DNA of 64,000 bases from Nocardioides sp. (GCF_030150155.1 NZ_JASLGR010000006.1:62001-126000); one strand, 5' to 3'; shown: positions 17,908 to 25,431, counted from the stretch's first letter. Translations and numbers: made by a program. The notes: a model not told the origin generated them from the letters alone.

Positions 17908-17945
17908 TTGACATAACTATAACCCTCAGGATGAGGGTCATAGTT
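17908..17945. promoter_or_regulatory. ftsZ promoter region with a near-perfect palindrome
   Basis: TTGACA at 17908-17913 is a perfect -35 hexamer, but the matching -10 position (17931-17936) is poor. TAATGT at 17886-17891 is a second possible -10. Directly after TTGACA is an inverted repeat, 17915-17927 with 17933-17945, 12 of 13 positions paired around a 5-base loop. It ends 28 bases before the ftsZ GTG. It may be an operator or a stem in the ftsZ leader mRNA. Confidence 0.5.
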
Positions 17946-17973
17946 GAAGGTAATCCAGGAACGGGGCGGATCC

Positions 17974-19149
17974 GTGGGAGCAGCACAGAACTACCTGGCG
18001 ATCATCAAGGTCGTCGGCATCGGTGGAGGCGGCGTGAACGCCGTCAACCGCATGATCGAGGTCGGGTTGAAGGGCGTGGAGTTCATCGCCATCAACACCG
18101 ACGCCCAGGCGCTGCTGATGAGCGACGCCGACGTCAAGCTCGACATCGGGCGTGAGCTGACGCGCGGCCTCGGTGCCGGCGCGAACCCCGAGGTCGGCAA
18201 GCAGGCCGCCGAGGACCACGCGGAGGAGATCGAGGAGGTCCTCAAGGGGGCCGACATGGTCTTCGTCACCGCGGGTGAGGGTGGCGGCACCGGCACCGGC
18301 GGCGCTCCCGTCGTGGCCAAGCTGGCCCGCTCGCTCGGCGCCCTGACCATCGGTGTCGTGACGCGCCCGTTCTCCTTCGAGGGCAAGCGTCGCCAGGGCT
18401 CGGCCGAGGACGGCATCGCGTCTCTGCGTGCCGAGGTCGACACCCTGATCGTGATCCCGAACGACCGCCTGCTGTCGATCTCGGACCGCAACGTCTCGGT
18501 GATGGATGCCTTCCGCCAGGCAGACCAGGTGCTCCTTCAGGGTGTTGCCGGCATTACCGACCTGATCACCACCCCGGGCCTGATCAACCTCGACTTCGCC
18601 GACGTGAAGTCCGTGATGTCCAACGCCGGCTCGGCGATCATGGGCATCGGCTCGGCGCGCGGTGACGACCGCACGGTGGTCGCCGCCCAGGCCGCCGTCT
18701 CCTCGCCCCTGCTGGAGGAGAGTATCGACGGCGCCCACGGCGTCCTGCTCTCGATCTCCGGTGGCTCCGACCTCGGTCTCTTCGAGATCAACGAGGCCGC
18801 GGCCCTGGTCGCCGAGGCGGTCCACCCCGACGCCAACATCATCTTCGGCGCGACCATCGACGACGCCCTCGGTGACGAGGTCCGCGTGACCGTCATCGCC
18901 GCCGGGTTCGACGGTGGCGAGCCGAAGAAGCTGGCCCGCACCACCACGCTGAGCGGTCGCCCGACCCAGTCGCAGGAGGAGACCCGCGCCGCTGTCGCGG
19001 CCGCCGTCTCGGCCCGCCAGGAGGCTCCGGCCCAGGCCGCCGCCCCGGCTGCTCCGGCCGCTCCTGTCGCCCCCCAGGCCCCGGCCGCCCCGGCGCCGTC
19101 GGTGACCTTCTCCGACGACGACCTGGACGTGCCCGACTTCCTCAAGTAG
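17974..19149 (+). CDS. ftsZ: cell division protein FtsZ
   Basis: A 391-residue tubulin homologue. The N-terminus 'AAQNYLAIIKVVGIGGGG' is typical of actinobacterial FtsZ. The GTP-binding tubulin signature G103-G-G-T-G-T-G109 lies in 'TAGEGGGTGTGGAPVV'. The T7 catalytic loop is N205-L-D-F-A-D210. A disordered Ala/Pro linker leads to the C-terminal peptide 'DDDLDVPDFLK', which binds SepF and other partners; sepF is four genes downstream. GTG 17974 is chosen because homology begins there; a TTG at 17944 would add ten unlikely residues and lie in the palindrome. It forms the Z-ring. Confidence 0.97.
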   Translation: MGAAQNYLAIIKVVGIGGGGVNAVNRMIEVGLKGVEFIAINTDAQALLMSDADVKLDIGRELTRGLGAGANPEVGKQAAEDHAEEIEEVLKGADMVFVTAGEGGGTGTGGAPVVAKLARSLGALTIGVVTRPFSFEGKRRQGSAEDGIASLRAEVDTLIVIPNDRLLSISDRNVSVMDAFRQADQVLLQGVAGITDLITTPGLINLDFADVKSVMSNAGSAIMGIGSARGDDRTVVAAQAAVSSPLLEESIDGAHGVLLSISGGSDLGLFEINEAAALVAEAVHPDANIIFGATIDDALGDEVRVTVIAAGFDGGEPKKLARTTTLSGRPTQSQEETRAAVAAAVSARQEAPAQAAAPAAPAAPVAPQAPAAPAPSVTFSDDDLDVPDFLK

Positions 19150-19171
19150 GTCGAGCACGCAGAGGAGCACG

Positions 19172-19894
19172 GTGTACTTCTTCCGCGGCGCTGCTGGCCC
19201 TGTCGACCTGGCCTTCACGGACAGGTCGGGCGGGGTCAGTGGCGCGCCGTGGGACTCCCTCAACCTCGCGGTCTCCGGGCCCGACGACGAGGCGGCCAAG
19301 GTCGAGAACCACCGGCTCCTGATGGCCGACTTCGCCCCGCAGGCCGAGCTGGCCGACCTCTACCAGGTGCACAGCGCCCGCGTCGTGGTCGCCGAGCCCG
19401 GGGTGCGCCCCGAGGCCGACGCTCTGGTCACCGACCGGGCCGACGTGGTGCTGCTGGTCCGTGCGGCCGACTGTGTGCCGGTGCTCCTGGCCGACCGTGG
19501 TGGCCGGGTGATCGGAGCCGCCCACGCCGGCCGACTCGGGATGGTCTCCGGCGTCGCCCCGGCCACCGTGGCCGCGATGCGTGACCTCGGTGCCGGCCAG
19601 ATCGACGCCTGGATCGGTCCCTCGATCTGCGGGCGGTGCTACGAGGTGCCCGAGGCGATGCAGGCCGAGGTGGCCGCGATCGAGCCCGCCACGGCTGCGA
19701 CCACGTCGTGGGGCACCCCGGCTCTCGACATCGCCGCCGGCGTCAGGGCCCAGCTCGAGCGCGAGGGTGTCACCGTGCACCTCGACGGCGCCGGCTGCAC
19801 CCGCGAGGACGCCTCCCTCTTCTCCTATCGACGCGACGGCGAGGGCTCCGGGCGCCTGGCCGGCGTCATCCGACTCTCAGGAGGTGCCGCGTGA
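19172..19894 (+). CDS. pgeF: peptidoglycan editing factor PgeF (multicopper polyphenol oxidase/laccase-domain family)
   Basis: A 240-residue YfiH/DUF152 family protein. The active-site motifs are 'YQVHSARV', 'VRAADCVPVLLADR' and 'GAAHAGRLGMVSGV', plus 'WIGPSICGRCYEVP'. In E. coli the homologue removes wrongly incorporated L-Ser from UDP-MurNAc; laccase and adenosine-processing activities have also been described for the family. It lies 22 bases after ftsZ, with AGAGGAG about 7 bases before the GTG start. Its stop overlaps the yggS start (GTGA). This ftsZ-pgeF-yggS-sepF order is standard in Actinobacteria. Confidence 0.9.
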   Translation: MYFFRGAAGPVDLAFTDRSGGVSGAPWDSLNLAVSGPDDEAAKVENHRLLMADFAPQAELADLYQVHSARVVVAEPGVRPEADALVTDRADVVLLVRAADCVPVLLADRGGRVIGAAHAGRLGMVSGVAPATVAAMRDLGAGQIDAWIGPSICGRCYEVPEAMQAEVAAIEPATAATTSWGTPALDIAAGVRAQLEREGVTVHLDGAGCTREDASLFSYRRDGEGSGRLAGVIRLSGGAA

Positions 19895-20610
19895 GTGGCC
19901 CCGACGGCGGTGCACGCCGTGACGAGCTCGCCGCCAACCTGGCCCGCGTCCAGGCGCGGATCGCCGCCGCCGAGCGGGCAGCCGACCGCGCCCCAGGCGA
20001 GGTGAGCCTGGTCGTGGTGACCAAGTTCTTCCCCGCCTCCGACGTCCGGCTGCTGGCCGGTCTCGGCGTCACCGACGTGGGGGAGAACCGGCACCAGGAG
20101 GCGGCTGCCAAGGCCGCCGACTGCGCCGACCTCGACCTCGCCTGGCACTTCATCGGCGGCCTGCAGTCCAACAAGGCCGCCGCCGTGGCACGGTACGCCG
20201 ACGTGGTCGAGTCCGTCGACCGGGCGCGGTTGGTGGCACCCCTGGCACGCGGCGCCGCCGAGGAGGGCAGGCGGGTCGACGTACTGCTCCAGGTGAGCCT
20301 GGATCCGCCGGACCACACCGGCGAGCGCAGCGGCGCCACCGAGGCCGACCTCGGTGCCCTGGCCGAGGCGGTCAGCGCGACCGAGTCGCTGCGACTGCGT
20401 GGGCTGATGGCCGTCGCGCCGCTCGGCGAGGAGCCGGCGCGCGCCTTCGAACGGCTGGCGCAGATCCGCCAGCGGTTCATGCAGAGCTTCCCGGAGGCGA
20501 CGACGTTGTCGGCCGGGATGAGTGGCGATCTCGAGGAGGCGATCGCCGTGGGTGCGACACATGTGCGTGTCGGCTCGGCGGTCCTCGGTTCGCGACCGGG
20601 AGTCCTTTAA
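19891..20610 (+). CDS. YggS family pyridoxal phosphate-binding protein
   Basis: A 239-residue PLP homeostasis protein. The PLP-binding lysine is in 'SLVVVTKFFPASDVRLL'. Further signatures are 'VGENRHQEAAAKA', 'LAWHFIGGLQSNKAAAVARY' and the C-terminal phosphate-binding 'SAGMSGDLEEAIAVGATHVR' segment. The family is a single TIM-barrel domain without its own catalytic reaction and buffers PLP supply. GTG 19891 overlaps the pgeF stop; GAGG about 10 bases upstream supports it. The 3' end carries GACAC-N6-GTGTC at 20556-20571, but this encodes conserved residues. Confidence 0.93.
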   Translation: MSGPDGGARRDELAANLARVQARIAAAERAADRAPGEVSLVVVTKFFPASDVRLLAGLGVTDVGENRHQEAAAKAADCADLDLAWHFIGGLQSNKAAAVARYADVVESVDRARLVAPLARGAAEEGRRVDVLLQVSLDPPDHTGERSGATEADLGALAEAVSATESLRLRGLMAVAPLGEEPARAFERLAQIRQRFMQSFPEATTLSAGMSGDLEEAIAVGATHVRVGSAVLGSRPGVL

Positions 20611-20647
20611 TGTCAAACCAAGCAGAACAACCGGAAGGTCAGATGTC

Positions 20648-21154
20648 ATGAGCGGCGCGATGCGCAGGATCGGGGAGTACCTCGGCCTGGTCGAGGACAC
20701 CGGTCGTTACGACGACTACACCGACGAGGTCCCGGCCTACGACGCCGGCGAGTGGGACAAGCGACAGGCTCCGCCGACGGAGCCCGCTCCCTCGCGCCAG
20801 CCTCCGCGCGTGCGTCCGGCACCGGTTGCCGACATCACCGAGCGGCGCCGTCCGCAGGCGGTCCCCGATGTCGAGCTGTCCAAGATCGTCACGGTGCAGC
20901 CCAAGACGTACAACGACGCCCGCACCATCGGCGAGAACTACCGTGACGGTGTCCCGGTGATCATGAACCTCAACGAGATGGTCGACGCCGACGCCAAGCG
21001 CCTGGTCGACTTCGCCGCCGGTCTGATCTTCGCCACCCGTGGGGACATCGAGCGGGTGACGAGCAAGGTCTTCCTGCTCTCCCCGCCCAACGTCACGGTC
21101 GCGGCCGAGGCCAAGGCGCGGATCGCTCAGGGCGGGTTCTTCAACCAGTCCTGA
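20648..21154 (+). CDS. sepF: cell division protein SepF
   Basis: A 168-residue protein. The amphipathic N-terminal helix 'MRRIGEYLGLVED' is the membrane-binding element. A Pro/Arg-rich linker (about residues 40-75) follows, then the SepF core 'KIVTVQPKTYNDARTIGENY', 'VPVIMNLNEMVDADAKRLVD' and 'FAAGLIFATRGDIERVTSKV'. SepF anchors FtsZ to the membrane in Actinobacteria, which lack FtsA. The ATG at 20648 has GGAAGG about 10 bases upstream; ATG 20660 is possible. It lies 37 bases after yggS. Confidence 0.95.
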   Translation: MSGAMRRIGEYLGLVEDTGRYDDYTDEVPAYDAGEWDKRQAPPTEPAPSRQPPRVRPAPVADITERRRPQAVPDVELSKIVTVQPKTYNDARTIGENYRDGVPVIMNLNEMVDADAKRLVDFAAGLIFATRGDIERVTSKVFLLSPPNVTVAAEAKARIAQGGFFNQS

Positions 21155-21207
21155 GTCCGCTGCGGTGCCGGTGGGCGGGCGAACGGCGCAGGCTGGGGCG
21201 AGGCCGC

Positions 21208-21213
21208 TAAGGT
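21208..21213 (+). promoter_or_regulatory. -10 element for an apparently leaderless yggT transcript
   Basis: TAAGGT (TANNNT) ends 7 bases before the yggT ATG at 21221. The 66-base gap after sepF has no Shine-Dalgarno sequence near the ATG, so transcription probably starts at the ATG. Confidence 0.5.
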
Positions 21214-21220
21214 TTCGCCC

Positions 21221-21508
21221 ATGCATAGCGTCGGGGCCGTCATCGTGCTCCTCCTCTGGGCCTTCATCGGGCTGCTCTGGGTGCGGTTCATCGTCGACTG
21301 GGTGCAGGTCTTCGCCCGGCACTGGACGCCCAAGGGCATCCTGCTGGTCCTGCTCGAGGTGGTGTACTCGATCACCGATCCGCCGATCAAGGCGCTGCGC
21401 CGGGTGATCCCGCCGCTGCGACTGGGTCCGATCGCCCTCGACCTGAGCTTCCTGATCGTGCTGCTGGCGGCCTACATCGCGCTCAGCCTGGCCGGTCGGC
21501 TGCTGTAG
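21221..21508 (+). CDS. YggT family membrane protein
   Basis: A 95-residue protein with two hydrophobic blocks at about residues 4-24 and 70-92. They are joined by a loop containing 'VYSITDPPIKALRRVIPPLR', the family signature. YggT proteins are found next to sepF and divIVA in most Gram-positives and are linked to division-site or membrane organisation; no biochemical activity is known. Length is normal for the actinobacterial one-repeat form. Confidence 0.92.
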   Translation: MHSVGAVIVLLLWAFIGLLWVRFIVDWVQVFARHWTPKGILLVLLEVVYSITDPPIKALRRVIPPLRLGPIALDLSFLIVLLAAYIALSLAGRLL

Positions 21509-21536
21509 CAGAACCGGCGTTCAGGTGCCGTCATCT

Positions 21537-21556
21537 CGACACGCGCTATGGTGTCG
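21537..21556. promoter_or_regulatory. CGACACGC box within a GACAC-N8-GTGTC palindrome upstream of wag31
   Basis: GACAC at 21538-21542 faces GTGTC at 21551-21555; with flanking bases, CGACAC (21537-21542) faces GTGTCG (21551-21556). The octamer CGACACGC is at 21537-21544. A possible -10 element, TATGGT at 21547-21552, overlaps the palindrome, so a bound regulator would affect initiation directly. The site is 107 bases before the wag31 start. Confidence 0.5.
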
Positions 21557-21651
21557 TCACAGGATTACCAACAGCAACACCTCAGCCTGGCAGGTCTCCT
21601 GACAGGCTGATCTTCCCAATCAGTGCACGCAACGAACGAATAGGTGGGGTC

Positions 21652-22413
21652 ATGCCGTTGACGCCAGAGGACGTGAGCAACAAGAGGTTCACGCCCGTCC
21701 GTCTCCGCGAGGGCTACGACATGGGCGAGGTCGACCAGTTCCTCGACGAGGTCGAGGCCGAGCTTGCTCGCCTGACCAAGGAGAACGACGACCTTCGGGC
21801 CAAGCTCGCATCCGCGCAGTCGGGCGAGCAGGCACCGGCGCCCGTCGCCGCCCCCGCTCCCACGCCTGAGCCGGTCGTCGAGAAGAAGCCCGAGCCCGAG
21901 CCCGTCGTGGCCGCGTCGGCTCCGGCCGCCGCGCCTGCCGCTGTGGAGACCCTTCGGGTCGAGACCGTGCCGCAGGCGTCCAACGCCGCAGCGCGTCTCC
22001 TCGAGATCGCGACCCGCAACGCCGACGAGCTCGTCGACGGTGCCAAGGACGAGGCTGACAAGATCGTCGGCGAGGCCCGCACGAAGGCCGAGCGCCTGGA
22101 GAGCGAGTCGAAGGCCAAGGCCGACCGGCTGGAGGCCGACGCCCGCCAGCGCGCCCAGATGCTCGACCAGGAGACCGCCGAGCGGCGTACGCAGCTCTTC
22201 GGTGACCTGGAGCGCGAGAAGGAGAAGCTCGACACCGACGTCGCGAACCTGCGCTCGTTCGAGCGCGAGTACCGCTCCCGTCTCAAGGGCTACTTCACCC
22301 AGCAGCTCGAGGCTCTCGGCACGATGGCCGCCGAGCCGGCTCTGGGCCCGGGCGACGACGCTCCGTCGGCGCCCAAGCGTCTGCGTTCCATCCTCGGCGA
22401 GGACGAGAACTGA
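21652..22413 (+). CDS. wag31: polar growth and division protein Wag31/DivIVA
   Basis: A 253-residue protein. The N-terminal DivIVA domain 'MPLTPEDVSNKRFTPVRLRE' is followed by 'YDMGEVDQFLDEVEAELARL', the curvature-sensing coiled-coil start. A Pro/Ala/Glu-rich linker (about residues 60-100) separates it from a second long coiled coil rich in Ala, Glu, Arg and Lys (about 110-220). It marks cell poles and recruits the elongation machinery. GTGGGG lies upstream of the ATG. It is the last gene of the dcw block and ends in a strong terminator. Confidence 0.95.
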   Translation: MPLTPEDVSNKRFTPVRLREGYDMGEVDQFLDEVEAELARLTKENDDLRAKLASAQSGEQAPAPVAAPAPTPEPVVEKKPEPEPVVAASAPAAAPAAVETLRVETVPQASNAAARLLEIATRNADELVDGAKDEADKIVGEARTKAERLESESKAKADRLEADARQRAQMLDQETAERRTQLFGDLEREKEKLDTDVANLRSFEREYRSRLKGYFTQQLEALGTMAAEPALGPGDDAPSAPKRLRSILGEDEN

Positions 22414-22430
22414 TCGTCTCCTGACGATGC

Positions 22431-22476
22431 GATGGCCGGCCCTCGGGCCGGCCATCGTGCATTTCGGGAGTTTTTT
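22431..22476 (+). terminator. rho-independent terminator after wag31
   Basis: Inverted repeat 22431-22442 with 22445-22456 (GATGGCCGGCCC and its complement, tight loop) is followed after 14 bases by six T (22471-22476). It begins 18 bases after the wag31 stop and closes the dcw transcription unit. Confidence 0.85.
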
Positions 22477-22558
22477 GCCCTCTGTGTGCGGAGCGCCCCA
22501 TTGAGTGGCGGACAGGGCTGGGCTAGCCTCCCCGCACGCTGTGATGGTGCCCGCGAGC

Positions 22559-22590
22559 CGCCTGGTGCGGTCGGGCGCCCTCGCCAGGCG
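22559..22590 (+). promoter_or_regulatory. possible leader hairpin upstream of the dksA-like gene
   Basis: CGCCTGG at 22559-22565 pairs with CCAGGCG at 22584-22590 around an 18-base loop, immediately before the Shine-Dalgarno AGGAGG. The unit may start from TAGCCT near 22523. It could be a modest leader structure; evidence is limited to the repeat. Confidence 0.25.
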
Positions 22591-22608
22591 CCTACTAGGA
22601 GGCATGAC

Positions 22609-23169
22609 ATGGCTCGGACCCCTGCGGCAACCCAGAGTGCCAGCGCCGCCACCGCGGCGAAGAAGGCCCCGACGAAGCGGGCCACCGCCACCAAGGCGAC
22701 CCCCGGCACCACGTCTCGGCGACGGACAGGGCACACTTCTCCCGTGGCAAAGAAGGCAGCTGTCAATCCAGCCCCTGAAAACCTGGTGGTCAAGGAAGGC
22801 GAGGAGCCCTGGACCCAGGCAGAACTCGACGAGATCATCGCAGAGCTCAACGACCAGCGCGCCCACTCGCTCGCGCTGCTCGAGGCTCAGGAGGCCGAGC
22901 TCTCCGGCCTGATGAAGGACAGCGGCGACGGTGCCGGCCAGGACCAGGCCGACATGGGGGCGACCAGCTTCGAGCGTGACCAGGAGCTCAGCGTCGTCAA
23001 CTCCGAGAAGGACAAGCTCGCTCAGATCGAGCGCGCCCTGACCCGGATCGCCGACGAGACCTACGGCATCTGCGAGGCCAACGGCGAGCCGATCGGCAAG
23101 ATGCGCCTGATGGCGTTCCCGCGTGCGACCCTGTGCATGGCATGCAAGCAACGGGAAGAACGACGCTGA
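22609..23169 (+). CDS. DksA/TraR family protein with Lys/Ala-rich N-terminus
   Basis: A 186-residue protein. The first ~55 residues are Ala/Lys/Thr-rich, like histone H1 tails ('AAKKAPTKRATATKATP'), and could bind nucleic acid. A helical coiled-coil region follows (about 65-145). The C-terminal DksA-type zinc finger region has C155, C176 and C179, but the second cysteine of the first CxxC pair is N158 ('GICEANGEPI'). Zinc binding may therefore be lost or altered. DksA/TraR proteins act in the RNA polymerase secondary channel; that is family knowledge, not shown here. ATG 22609 follows a perfect AGGAGG. Its 3' end overlaps the possible lspA start region by 37 bases. Confidence 0.85.
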   Translation: MARTPAATQSASAATAAKKAPTKRATATKATPGTTSRRRTGHTSPVAKKAAVNPAPENLVVKEGEEPWTQAELDEIIAELNDQRAHSLALLEAQEAELSGLMKDSGDGAGQDQADMGATSFERDQELSVVNSEKDKLAQIERALTRIADETYGICEANGEPIGKMRLMAFPRATLCMACKQREERR

Positions 23170-23663
23170 GCAAGGCACGCGTCTGGCTGATCGCAGCCGC
23201 AGCGGCACTCCTCGGCCTGGCACTCGACCAGGTCACGAAGTCGCTGGCGGTGGCTCACCTGACCCCCGGCGAGCAGCACCACCTGATCGGGTCGCTGCTC
23301 CAGCTGAATCTCACCCGCAACCCGGGTGCGGCGTTCAGCACGGGCACCAGCATGACGGCGGTGATCTCGTGCATCGCGATCGTCGCCGGTGTGGTGGTGG
23401 CGTGGGTCGTGGTCGCCAAGACGCGTGACTGGCTCTGGGCGCTGGCGCTGGGCTTCCTGGAGGCGGGCATCCTCGGCAACGTCGTGGACCGGCTCGTGCG
23501 CGAGCCCTCGCCGCTCAACGGGCACGTGGTCGACTTCCTCGAGCTGCCGCACTGGCCGATCTTCAACGTCGCCGACTGCTTCATCACGGTCGCCGCGGTG
23601 CTGATCGTGGTGCAGGCGGCCCGCGGGATGAAGCTGGACGGCACCCGCGAGGTCGCGCGGTGA
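23133..23663 (+). CDS. lspA: lipoprotein signal peptidase LspA
   Basis: Up to 176 residues with four membrane helices. The catalytic Asp pair lies in 'GILGNVVDRL' and 'IFNVADCFITVA'. Another signature is 'LNLTRNPGAAFS'. It cleaves the signal peptide of diacylglyceryl-modified prolipoproteins; lgt, the preceding enzyme in that pathway, is also in this window. The start is uncertain: ATG 23133 or 23142 both lie inside the 3' end of the dksA-like gene. The stop overlaps the GTG of the pseudouridine synthase. Confidence 0.95.
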   Translation: MHGMQATGRTTLSKARVWLIAAAAALLGLALDQVTKSLAVAHLTPGEQHHLIGSLLQLNLTRNPGAAFSTGTSMTAVISCIAIVAGVVVAWVVVAKTRDWLWALALGFLEAGILGNVVDRLVREPSPLNGHVVDFLELPHWPIFNVADCFITVAAVLIVVQAARGMKLDGTREVAR

Positions 23664-24595
23664 GCGCGAGCGAGCAGCGCACCCTCTTCGTTCCCGACGG
23701 TCTGGAGGGGGAGCGGGTCGACTCGGCCATCGCCCGCCTCTTCGGGCTCTCCCGCACCCGTAGTGCCGAGCTGGCCGCCGACGGCCTGGTCCTGCTGGAC
23801 GGCCGTCCGGCCGGCAAGTCCGACCGGGTCAGCGCGGGCGCCATGCTCGACGTCACGATCCCGGTCCTGGCCGATCCGCTGGAGATCCACGAGGAGATCG
23901 TCGAGGGGATCCGGATCATCTACGAGGACGACGCCATCGTGGTGATCGACAAGCCCGTCGGGGTCGCGGTCCACCCGAGTCCCGGCTGGACCGGTCCGAC
24001 GGTCGTGGGCCACCTCCGGGCCGCCGGCGTGCGGATCTCGACCTCGGGCGCCAAGGAGCGCGAGGGGATCGTCTCCCGGCTCGACGTGGGCACCTCCGGG
24101 GTGATGGTGATCGCGAAGTCCGAGCACGCCTACAGCGTGCTCAAGCAGGCCTTCCGCGACCGTACGCCGACGAAGGTCTACCACGCGCTGGTCCAGGGGC
24201 ACCCCGACCCGCACGAGGGCACCATCGACGCTCCGATCGGGCGCCACCCCAAGGCTGACTACAAGATGGCCGTGATGGCCGACGGTCGGCACTCCATCAC
24301 GCACTACGCGACGCTGGAGGCGCACCGCTACGCCAGCCTGCTCGAGGTCCACCTCGAGACCGGCCGGACGCACCAGATCCGGGTGCACATGAGCGCGACC
24401 CACCACCCGTGCGTGGGGGACCTGACCTACGGCGCTGATCCGACCCTGGCCCGCAAGGTCGGCCTGGAGCGGCAGTGGCTGCATGCGGTGCGGCTGGGCA
24501 TCACCCATCCCGAGACGGGGGAGTACGTCGAGTTCAGCTCGCCCTACCCCGACGATCTCGACCGCGCCTTGAACGTCGTACGCGACCTGGTCTGA
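23660..24595 (+). CDS. RluA/RluD family 23S rRNA pseudouridine synthase
   Basis: A 311-residue protein. An N-terminal S4-like RNA-binding domain ('GERVDSAIARLFGLSRTRSA') precedes the catalytic domain. That domain has 'DDAIVVIDKPVGVAVHPSPG', the catalytic Asp in 'IVSRLDVGTSGVMVIAK', 'KVYHALVQGHP', 'LLEVHLETGRTHQIRVHM' and 'HPCVGDLTYG'. It isomerises uridines in rRNA, probably in 23S helix 69 by analogy to RluD; the exact sites cannot be read from sequence. It is translationally coupled to lspA (GTGA overlap), the order usual in bacteria. Confidence 0.93.
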   Translation: MSASEQRTLFVPDGLEGERVDSAIARLFGLSRTRSAELAADGLVLLDGRPAGKSDRVSAGAMLDVTIPVLADPLEIHEEIVEGIRIIYEDDAIVVIDKPVGVAVHPSPGWTGPTVVGHLRAAGVRISTSGAKEREGIVSRLDVGTSGVMVIAKSEHAYSVLKQAFRDRTPTKVYHALVQGHPDPHEGTIDAPIGRHPKADYKMAVMADGRHSITHYATLEAHRYASLLEVHLETGRTHQIRVHMSATHHPCVGDLTYGADPTLARKVGLERQWLHAVRLGITHPETGEYVEFSSPYPDDLDRALNVVRDLV

Positions 24596-24680
24596 GGCCG
24601 CACCGGGGCGAGGACACCGGCCGTTCGGCTCTGGTGGCCTCGTCCCGCCCCGGCTACCCTCCCTCGCAGGGAGGCAGGAC

Positions 24681-25361
24681 GTGATCGACACCAGGATGGG
24701 ACGGGAGGTTCGTGCCGCGATCGAGGCGGCACGATCGAGCGCGCTCGACGCCAGGGCGCTGGACGACCTGGGCCGCTCCGGGCGCGGCGAGGTGGCGACC
24801 GAGGTCGCGCTGCATCCGTCCTGGGCCGAGGTGGCCTCCCTGCCCGCCCACCTGCGTGAACGGCTCGGCGTGGGTCGCGCCGACCTCGACGAGGCGGCGG
24901 CACGGGCACGGGCCGACGGGCGCTGGGCCGAGCTGGTGGCGGTCTCCGCTGCCTGGGGCTACGGGCGGTCGTCGTACGGCTCGTGGCGCACGGCGCGGAT
25001 CACCACGCTGCCCGAGGTCGCCGAGCGGCTCGCCGCGACCGTCGAGGTGCTCGACGTGGAGGGGCCCGTGGCGGCGTACTACCGGCTGGTCAACGAGGGC
25101 CACCTGCACGGCTGGGGACCGGCGTCCTTCACCCGCTTCCTGGCTGCGGCCGACCTGCGCGGTGCGGGCCGTGCGGTGATGCTGACCCCGGCGATCGCGG
25201 CGGCTGTCAACGGCCTGCTGGTGCTCGACGAGATCGCGGTGGCCGACTGGCCGACGGTCGACTATGCGTTTCATCACGCGCTGACCCACCGGATCGCGGC
25301 CGAGTGCGGCCTCGACGTCACCGTGGTCGAGAATGCGTGGGAGACGATGTCGCGGCCCTGA
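24681..25361 (+). CDS. OGG-fold (8-oxoguanine DNA glycosylase-like) protein
   Basis: A 226-residue protein of uncertain function. 'WGYGRSSYGSWR' and 'YYRLVNEGHLHGWGPASFTR' followed by 'FLAAADL' match the helical pattern of bacterial proteins described as having an OGG (8-oxoguanine glycosylase) fold. The classical helix-hairpin-helix Lys and Asp active-site pair of OGG1 is not clearly recognisable. The C-terminal half has 'DEIAVADWPTVDYAFHHAL'. The GTG start at 24681 is preceded by GGGAGGCAGG. It lies alone between the pseudouridine synthase gene and dnaE. A link to oxidised DNA bases is inference only. Confidence 0.55.
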   Translation: MIDTRMGREVRAAIEAARSSALDARALDDLGRSGRGEVATEVALHPSWAEVASLPAHLRERLGVGRADLDEAAARARADGRWAELVAVSAAWGYGRSSYGSWRTARITTLPEVAERLAATVEVLDVEGPVAAYYRLVNEGHLHGWGPASFTRFLAAADLRGAGRAVMLTPAIAAAVNGLLVLDEIAVADWPTVDYAFHHALTHRIAAECGLDVTVVENAWETMSRP

Positions 25362-25431
25362 GCCGCGTGGGTCGTACCAGAAATGTCGGTGGTCGCGTCA
25401 AAGATGTGACGTGCTTCCGAGGTCGCGTAGT

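Noticed and set aside
17944..17973. Upstream TTG start for ftsZ adding ten residues
   Set aside because: The extra residues do not resemble FtsZ N-termini and the TTG lies in the palindrome; GTG 17974 fits family alignment.
20556..20571. GACAC-N6-GTGTC palindrome upstream of sepF as a fifth division-gene box
   Set aside because: It lies in yggS and encodes the conserved THVRVGS residues, so codon constraint explains it; it also lacks the full CGACACGC octamer.
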